Shown: one piece after another, positions 56,900 through 64,000 of the stretch
How the letters are laid out: each line of letters starts with the position of its first letter
How positions within the stretch are numbered: position 1 is the stretch's first letter
DNA from: Blasia pusilla
Lineage: Eukaryota > Marchantiophyta > Marchantiopsida > Blasiales
Assembly (NCBI GenBank): GCA_050084515.1
Contig: CM114271.1
Coordinates: 32,364,001 to 32,428,000, forward strand
Direction: 5' to 3'
DNA length: 64,000 nt
Made by a program: the position numbers and the translations under genes
The notes under the pieces: generated by a model
Seen by the model: only the letters and a program-made list of their open reading frames with translations
Database searches by the model: none
Told to the model about the DNA's origin: nothing

Positions 56900-59800
56900 A
56901 TGGCGTCATGGGACTTTAAGGCAGAAGCTGCCAATGCCGAAAAACTGGTTGGGGTAGTGGGTATTTGGAGTGTGCTTGGAGAATGGTTGATTCGTAGGCT
57001 ACTGCAGAAGGGCTACAAAGTTCTGTCTGCTCTGCCCACAGCACCTGGTAAGCTAAACATTTCCCTGAGTGTAAAACCCCCTCTGAAACTTGTAAATTGG
57101 CTGAAACAGTTTCTTTGCAATTGTCCTTGCTTGGGTCCTTGTTTGGTTGCGTTCGATCCTGAGGTTGTTCGATTATCCATCAGTTTGTGGTTGGAAAGGG
57201 AGCCAAAGAATTAAGAAGAGCGAGAAGTAAAGGAGGAGAGTGATGGATCATTCAATGAGTCCCGCCGGTGGCAAACTGCAGATGACTATCCTTTCATCCT
57301 CGTGCATTGCGGTTGGCTGAGAGGAGTACCAATCAATGATTTGCGGGTTGGAGTCTGAGGGGAAATGCAGATTCGGAGGTTATGGGTGTGAGTTGATTTT
57401 CTCAATGCATGGGATTAGAATGAAGAGAATTGCGCAGGTGAAGAGAATCAGACAGGTTGACAATTGGTGGACGACACTGGCTAGTTCTGAAAGAGGTGCT
57501 AAATGACATGAGATTTCCGTAATCTTGCAGGGCAAGCAGCAGAGTTGATGGCGATAGAAGGAGCTGACGTGAATCTGGTATTGACGGAAGTGGATCTGCT
57601 CGACTATGCGAGCTTAACTCGCACCTTTAATGGCTGCGCCGCTATTTTCCTCACATCTCCTTCCGCTGATGCGCTTAATGGACTTTCTGAATACCCTGTA
57701 AGTCCTCCCCTCTCTTCCTCTTAGATTTTTTGTCTGCTAGAAACCGAGTTAAAATAGCTATAAGCTTCCATGCTTGTGGGTGCTACAGCTTGACACTTGC
57801 CTGTCACTGGATGTACCATGTTTTGGCGCTGGAATTACGGTCATTTCAGCTCCCATGACCCTCTGGGTTCTTTGTGGACGATAAGTCACTCGATTAATTG
57901 AAGTCTCTGCACACCTGATCAAAACTACACCTGACTCAGGTGCAATTTGGATCAGTTGGAGACGGTCGCAACCCAGGGAAGCAGTGTCCCCTGCGTAGAG
58001 CATGAATGACCCGTATTCGAGAGAGGAACTCGACGTGTGTATGATTTGACTATGCTTGCGCGCTAGGAACTTTGAGTAAATCTAGAGCCTTCATTGAATC
58101 TCCTCTATGGGAAGCGCAAGCAAATGGACTCAGAAACGTGGGGCGGGGCAGATATGGATAGATCCTGGGGACATATACGCTCATGTGCTCGATCGATGTT
58201 TGTATGATTTGACGATCCATCTAGCATGAGAACTTGGAGGAATTCCAGGGATTTCATTGGAGAAATAAATCTTCTCCTAGGAAATGGGCTTTACCGCTCG
58301 GATTTTCAGTTTACATGCCCGAGTCCTTCATTGTCACTCACACAGAAATACGTAATCGATCTTCACTCAAGCCAAATCTATCTCTACAAGGATGGAGTCC
58401 AGCGTCGCCATCGACCGCCGGGAAACAAAATTGCCCATTACCAAGGGTATGGACCCAATAAACGCCCATATGACTCCTACTTTGGCAGCTCGGAAGATCC
58501 AGGGAGAAACCCCCTTCATGGAGTCAGGCCCCGAACCCAGAGGACTAGAAATTATTTTAGTCTCTGCGCTCGCTTGGAGTGACAGAGATTCGCCCAATGG
58601 ACGTAAGGATTATATTAAATCATAGCAATTCCGTGATACCCATCCCGGTCTATAGGATCGCAAGGCTAAGGCAGGCACGCACTACTTATGTGTACTCCGT
58701 CCTCCGCCACCACCGCCTTCGCAGGAAGACATTCTCCACGGCCCCGGATTTTCTCAATCAGAGCTTCATGCAATGAGTCCGGTGTTTGCTCAGATAACCT
58801 TCTCGGGACTTGATTTTGGTAGGGAAGGGGTCTGATGTAAGCGTTGGGAGTGGCAATGGATGCAGGCTGAGATTATCGAATGCGCGGTGAGGAGCGCATT
58901 GAATGTGGTAGAGGCTTGTGCTAACACGCCATCGGTTAAGCGCTTGTTGCTCACCTCGTGCGCATCGACCATGGTATTTGATGGAAAACGGCAAACCTCT
59001 GAGGGCGGCAAGGTGGTAGACGAGAGGTGCTGGAGCGATTTGGACTTCTGCGGGAAGCACAAGGTGTGGACATGATTAGGATCTCAGATTAGGCTACGTG
59101 TTTGGTAATGGTAAACAAATTGGCATTCAATGAAGGCGCTGCAGTCGTGACTGTGTGACATGTGAATGCGAGCCTTCTGCTGCTGTTCTTTGAAATTTGT
59201 GTAGCTGAGAAGATCGTGGATTGCTGGCGACTGACGTTGGCTTTGTTGAAAATGAGGATAGTTGTGGGGAGCTGTCAGCAAAACATTGACAGAAAGAGCT
59301 GTATGGGCTTTGGCGAGGGACAGAGGAGTTGATCTCGTAGTGGTTAACCCAGCTACTGTTGTTGGCCCCTACGCTACAACTACGACCGTATCTCTGCTTG
59401 CTGATCTCAACGGTGAGAGCGATTCTCAGCTCCCCCGTCGATGAGAGCTTGGAAGAGTAAATCACGCCGAGCGAGTTGAGGATGAACATAAATTTGAATC
59501 CCAGCGGCATTTGAGTCGTAGCGAGAATTCTCAGAAGATAGTAGTGAACTTGTCTTACGGAGAGTCATTTCGTCATTGCAGTTTTCTCATAGCATCCATC
59601 CATATCTTACAATTCTCAACAAGGGAGTAGAGAAAGGAATTCTCATCATGAGTCCGTGGTGGGCTGTGTATCTGGACAGACAGGAAAGACAGTGTAGTGA
59701 TGGCGTATGTCCATGTCGATGATGTGGCGGATGCTCACATTCAGGCCTTCGAAAAACCAGAGGCATCTGGCCGTTTTCTGTGCTTCCACCGCATCTTCTC

Positions 59801-60089
59801 CAGGAAGGAGCTTCTTCAAAGAACTAATCAAAATCTTCCTACCAGGTAGCTTTTGCTCTAGACGATTCTTTTCATATCTGAATTACTTTAATGTCCACTG
59901 CGTCACCCGAAAAGCTCCATCTGCAAAATTCTCCGCGTTTGGAGTAGCCAGCACAGTCGAGGCAACAAGTCTTTGATCGCATTAACACTGGAGAAATTTG
60001 CGTCTGCTGCACAGGATTTTGGAATTGTGGAGCTCATTGTCTCTCTCAAATCAGAAGCTTCAAACCCTCAAAAGCGTCTGAAGAGTTAG
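56900..60089 (+). CDS. CCR-like/SNL6-like NAD(P)-dependent reductase, six exons (paralogue 2)
   Basis: Exons 56,900-57,047, 57,531-57,697, 58,866-59,063, 59,262-59,412, 59,698-59,845 and 59,957-60,089, all GT-AG with agreeing phases: 945 nt, 314 aa. Exon 2 is 167 nt in both paralogues and all junction phases match paralogue 1, so they are duplicates. The cofactor loop reads GIWSVLG: the middle Gly of GxxGxxG is Ser. IEGADVNLVLTEVDLLDYAS and NVVEACANTPSVKRLLLTS follow. The catalytic site is G-A-V-S-K (Gly174, Lys178), so the Tyr of YxxxK is absent. AYVHVDDVADAHIQAFE and GRFLCFHRIF end the core. Exon 5 starts at the only AG in phase, so it omits a short linker and is the least certain. Loss of both loop Gly and Tyr makes normal reductase activity doubtful. 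Confidence 0.72.
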
Positions 60090-60524
60090 TGTATCCTCCA
60101 TACGAACGTCCTCCAAGTTGCCTACAGAGACGGACATTGTAATCGAGTGTACAACGGAAGGAAGAGACTTAAGAATGGAAGAACGAAATTGAGCCTTCGA
60201 TTCAAAGCAAGTGCTGACGATTTACTAGGATTGTGAACAACCTGTTGAGGTCCAAATTTTGAGGTCACAGCACATCTCGTGCCTGAATCCCCAGAATGTA
60301 AAGAGAGTTCGTGAAAGTATCTATCTGAATCATGACGAAGTTCACATCTTTTCCCACTTTCTAGCTCCAAACTCGCTGAGGATTCATTAACTGTACCGAA
60401 ACTCTGGACTTTAGGAGGCGGTTTGAAAACTGCCATCTACGAGACAATGAGAGGAAGTGAACAGTGGTAGTCGACAATTAAAATTAAACATATATTATAA
60501 TAAATTTCCAAGATCATGGTATCC
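60090..60524. other. 3' flank of the reductase gene; no gene
   Basis: Probably the 3' UTR and downstream sequence of paralogue 2; no repeat or ORF is supported. Confidence 0.4.
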
Positions 60525-60597
60525 TCCGTTGTAGTCTAGATGGTTAGGATACTCGGCTTTCACCCGAGCGACCCGGGTTCGAGTCCCGGCAACGGAA
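60525..60597 (+). tRNA. tRNA-Glu (anticodon UUC)
   Basis: 73 nt with a complete cloverleaf: acceptor TCCGTTG/CAACGGA, D-arm with TGGTTAGGA, anticodon arm CTCGG-CTTTCAC-CCGAG with TTC in the loop, T-arm GGGTTCGAGTCCC, discriminator A. A- and B-box sequences are intact and a TTTT run follows near 60,630, so it looks functional. No intron. Confidence 0.95.
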
Positions 60598-60619
60598 GCT
60601 CCCGAGTGACTTGAGACTG

Positions 60620-60790
60620 CTGAATTATTTTGTCAATCCCCCCTGCCATATGTTCCTATATCTTTGTGTGTGGTTATCTTATTAAAACTGTTGCTCCCGA
60701 GCGTAATCAGACTACGAAAACATTTTGTCAATCCCATCTGCCATCTGTTCCATTATTTATGTGTGTGGTAATTTTATTAAAACTGCATAC
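60620..60790. repeat. Two direct copies of a 65-70 bp sequence after the tRNA
   Basis: attttgtcaatccc...gccat.tgttcc...tgtgtgtggt...ttattaaaactg occurs at about 60,624-60,690 and 60,719-60,787. A partial third copy (tgtgtgtcgtaatcttattaaaactgg) lies at 62,936-62,965. Origin unknown. Confidence 0.7.
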
Positions 60791-61989
60791 TTCTAACTAG
60801 TAAGAATGCATTGAGAATAACAGGAAGATAATTGCAAATATTCATCTTCATTTCCGCCCTCACAAGTGTCTATTAAAATTTTATTTTTTAATAATAGCCC
60901 ACTTTTATAGGGAAAAATTTGTTTAATATCATTAAATTTGAATAAAAGGTGAAAGGCAGTAGTACGATACACGCGTCAAGCCTGTGAAACGGTAGTGTGG
61001 AGAGAATTTCCGAGTTCGATTTGAGTGTCAGTGGAAGAGGTGGAAGAGATGGGGCGGGTGATTCTGGTGGGGGAAAGGGAGATGAAAGGGATATGGAGGT
61101 GCGTCGGGGTTGGGTGCTTGATGTGAGAGTATTTTTGGATCGTGCGGTTTATTTCCGTGAATTTCGTGGCGGCGGAAGAAGGTAGAGTTTTGTGGGTTGA
61201 GGCTTCTTTGGAGTGTGGGAGTGCGGAAGGCTCAAGAGATGATTGATTTGGTTGTAAGAAATTTGGGATGTATGGGGGTGGGAATGGGAGGAGCTGGGAG
61301 TGGCGGGGAGTGGATGTCTGAATGTGTTTGGGGTCGTTGTGTGTTGTAGTGGTGGACATGGAGTCGTGATTCTATCGGCGGGTGAGGATCGTTGCAGTCC
61401 CTCGCCTGCGATTGGGTGTTGGGAGTTCTGTCAGTGAGAATAGGGTGCAGACCTACATGAGCATGTCTTTAGGGATTGCATCTCTACTCCTGAGATTCAG
61501 GTTTGTTTGTGTGGGACTTCCATCAGCAGTTTTGGTGTTTGATGGAGTTTCCCAATCTCGAGATTTAGATGTTTGTTTGGCGCCTCTATAAGTATTTTTG
61601 GTGTGTTATACATTGCGGTTTTTGTGTGGCATCTCGATCATCAACTGTGGTGTCTCGTGGATTGCTCTTTCTCTTCTTCATGATTGAGGCTTCTTCGCCG
61701 GAGGTCAATTGCTTAATTGAGCTCCCAATTCGACTTGGGGGTTCCAATCAGATGTACTGATGAGCCCACTTTGAGGAATCTGATGGCCGCCGAACGGTCA
61801 TCTGTGCAGATATGAGGAAGGTTTTGAGATGACATGAACTGAAGACTTAGGAGGATCAAGACTTGAAATCTGGACAATGAATCATGGAGCAGAGTAGAGA
61901 GCTCAGTAAATGGGGGTGAAGTGATTTCAGCTCAGGAAAATTGGACCTTCCTATTGTGCTTGAGGGCTTGGGAGTACAGAAGCACAGCT
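60791..61989. other. No confident gene between the tRNA and the SET fragment
   Basis: 60,997-61,185 is a Gly/Arg-rich 62-codon ORF (SGRGGRDGAGDSGGG) without a known domain. 61,380-61,760 has a loosely repeated motif (tttgtgtggnantctcgatca) about 120 bp apart. It could be the first exons of the gene ending in the SET fragment, but no splice model is convincing. Confidence 0.35.
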
Positions 61990-62262
61990 ATGGGGTTGGA
62001 CTTTGAAGCAAGAAAAAAAATAGTGTTGCGGGGTGCAGCTGATGGAGGCATGGATCCCATGGACAGCCTAGATCTCGAGAATAGGCTCGCCGCATTCTAT
62101 GACATTGCCTGCAAGGCTCTGCCTCCCTTGTGCACAGACCATGTTGGGCCTGTGGAGATTTTCCGAGCTCCCCAAAAGGGCCAAGGGCTCTTCTTGACCA
62201 AAGATGTTGGACCTGGAGAGCTCCTCCTAGTGTGCAATCCTCTAGCATTGATTCTCCCATAG
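61990..62262 (+). pseudogene. N-terminal piece of a SET-domain protein
   Basis: A 90-aa ORF from an ATG at 61,990. Residues from about 52 on read GPVEIFRAPQKGQGLFLTKDVGPGELLL, the first beta strands of a SET domain (G-x-G-L-F then D-x-x-x-G-E), as in plant TPR-SET or SMYD-like lysine methyltransferases. A TAG at 62,260 cuts it before the catalytic parts (no NHS or YxF motif seen downstream). Either an exon of a gene whose next exons I cannot place, or a truncated copy. Confidence 0.55.
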
Positions 62263-62880
62263 AAATATGATCAGTATCGGACTGGAGCATTGAACAATAA
62301 GTTGACATCGCAATGGCGGAGGAGCCATTCGGTGGGTCTGGAGGATTTCGTTTTCTTTGGAGAATTTGAGAGAGGCATCTTCTTACGAGCTTTTCACTCT
62401 CACTAGCAGAAATTACCTTTGCACAGATTCTCCTTCCGATCGTTGCCTCGATCGTTGCCTGCGATTACAAATTTCTTGCCACACCCTCCTCCGCTGCCAC
62501 ACCCTCCTCCGATGGTAGGTGATGCACTTTCGCTGAAATTCTAGCATTTCCACTCACTCCACCGTCAGGATAGAGCATTCCATTCACTTCTGCCTCTCCC
62601 TTCTCCAAAGCAGAGAAGAGAAGTCCATTTATTTGCTCTCAAGAAGGCTCAAAGCCTAACAGATATTAGCCTTGAACACGTGGAGCAAGGATTGCCCCTC
62701 CATGAACACACGAAATGCCCCTCCATGAACGCACGAAATCAAATCAAATAATCAACCAAACCTTGGCACAACCTTAGAATAACGTCAGATTATTTTAAGG
62801 GTATCGGGTTTCACTTCTTATAGCCATCATGCCCTTTTTTTCCTTTTTTCCTTTCTAAACCATGTTATAGTAATAGTATA
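62263..62880. other. No recognised gene downstream of the SET fragment
   Basis: Short direct repeats (tgccacaccctcctcc twice near 62,475-62,515; gcccctccatgaac twice near 62,693-62,732). No coding support. Confidence 0.45.
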
Positions 62881-63235
62881 TATATCTTGAAAGGGTTAAA
62901 GAGATGGTGGTTTTAGGTGTGTGTCGTCGCTTTATCTATGTGTGTCGTAATCTTATTAAAACTGGAGGTGGTGGTTTTAGGGTTAAGGACCTTGACACAA
63001 TTCTAATATCTTGAAAAGGTTAAAGAGATGTTATGTGATTGCAATTTGTCAAGGTCTTGTTACAGTGGTGGTTTTCTTCTTATGGATCATAAGACCTACA
63101 CATAATTCCAATACCTTGAAAGGGTTACAAGAGATGTTACATGATTGCAATCCATATGTCAAGGACTTTGGTTATATGACATGCGAGGCAAGTGACCTTC
63201 ATATGCGGATCATCCTGAAAGCAAGAGAGGTCTAG
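62881..63235 (+). pseudogene. Helitron-like helicase scrap, partly triplicated
   Basis: LKGLQEMLHDCNPYVKDF (about 63,110-63,165) followed by DLHMRIILKA resembles the region of Helitron helicases with LQxMLHxxNPYV and a later RIxLRAD. The sequence cttgaaagggttaaagagatg is present three times (about 62,888, 63,010 and 63,115), so the fragment sits in a small degraded repeat. No Rep or helicase motif is present. Confidence 0.4.
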
Positions 63236-64000
63236 ATGCAAAGCTCTTTAACTTATCAAGTACTTTTGAAAATCGTTAATCGTCTAGGTCTTCTCTAATT
63301 CATTTGCACTATCATGAATGTAGAGTTCAGCAAATTGGGGATGACTTCCCATCTCACGATTAAGGGTCCAATCGAAAGATAGATGCTTTGAACCCTAAAG
63401 TGTCCAGTGCCACCAACGTGCTCATTTACATGCATCCAATAGATGCTAGCTGAAGTGCAAAATTTTACACTCTTGCATGAGTAAGAAAATGGAGACTTCT
63501 AGGATCAACACCTAAAATCAATGATTTCAAGGATGGGGGACATGCCTTCCAGAGGAACACAGTTATCTTCCCATGGTCACAACACATACCTTGTGGTGAG
63601 TCATGAGGCTTTGACCCTCTCTCTCCATTTTACATTTTCAATGTAGAGCACGACATGATGGACATGTTTTTGTCATGTCACCCAACGTATGACGACTAGT
63701 TGTAGGATTGAAACACTTTTGTAATCGGATCTTCCTTATATCGCTTTCTTTGAAATTTTGTCTCCTTGTAATATTGAGAGAGAAAAAAGTATCCTTATGA
63801 TTGTATCAATATAAGGCAAAGGGCGAAGTATAGAGGCATTTGGCATTGTGGCACGGTTTGGGGATAACATGCTTTTATGAACTGTTGAAGGAAAAGGATG
63901 CTCTCTAGAGGTTACTTCACTCCTAAGATAGCAAAGAGTCGATGCATTATTCATGATCACATATAGAGGGTCCAATAGTTCATCTTGAATAAGAGCAATG
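63236..64000. other. Window end; no recognised gene
   Basis: AT-rich sequence with no supported ORF, RNA or repeat. Confidence 0.5.

Overview
The window is nuclear DNA of a streptophyte, most likely a charophyte alga or an early-diverging land plant. The evidence is GT-AG introns, a nuclear-type tRNA-Glu, a pair of plant-type cinnamoyl-CoA-reductase-like genes, and transposon families that encode DNA methyltransferases. I cannot name the species. Most of the 64 kb is nested, decayed mobile DNA; about 10 kb holds host-type genes.

Layout. (1) 1-4.1 kb and 7.3-28.1 kb hold two copies of a large two-gene mobile unit. Gene A (minus strand) is multi-exonic. It carries a DGNHK-type motif and the permuted motifs of a beta-class (N4-cytosine or N6-adenine type) DNA methyltransferase. 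Gene B carries a SWIM zinc finger and lies in roughly 1.2 kb inverted arms at 7.3-8.5 and 26.9-28.1 kb. Short palindromes with 11-nt arms (CAACCCGTCGG / CCGACGGGTTG) pack the introns and flanks of this unit and form 67-bp tandem arrays upstream of gene A. I saw them nowhere else in the window. (2) 10,638-19,917 is a 9.28 kb Ty3/gypsy-like retroelement on the minus strand, flanked by a 4-bp target duplication and inserted inside gene A. It reads gag, two zinc knuckles, protease, DNMT3-like cytosine methyltransferase, RT, RNase H, DDE integrase, PHD finger. Its terminal repeats are split as A1 - interior - B1 - GC - A2 - B2. Relatives lie at 5.0-7.2 kb (with a solo A-B repeat inserted), 28.1-29.9, 31.2-34.5 and 44.2-51.0 kb. 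(3) 36.2 and 52.1-55.35 kb carry a non-LTR retrotransposon with a restriction-like endonuclease; the first is only its 3' tail. (4) 37.9-40.0 and 56.9-60.1 kb are two six-exon paralogues of the CCR-like/SNL6-like reductase family. They are followed by a tRNA-Glu(UUC), a SET-domain fragment and a Helitron-like scrap.

Main result: two unrelated DNA methyltransferase families ride on mobile elements here, one inserted into the other. The retroelement combines DNMT3-like and PHD domains (possible self-marking and chromatin targeting), an 11-nt Tf1-like self-priming signature, a 5S-rRNA-like segment, and integrated ends that are a circular permutation of the LTRs defined by its priming sites. The sequence suggests, but does not prove, integration from a two-LTR-circle-like intermediate cut at an internal GACA-GC-TGTC palindrome.

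Limits: all homology calls are from reading motifs. No identities, trees or structure scores were computed. Most mobile ORFs are broken, so exon and domain boundaries there are approximate.
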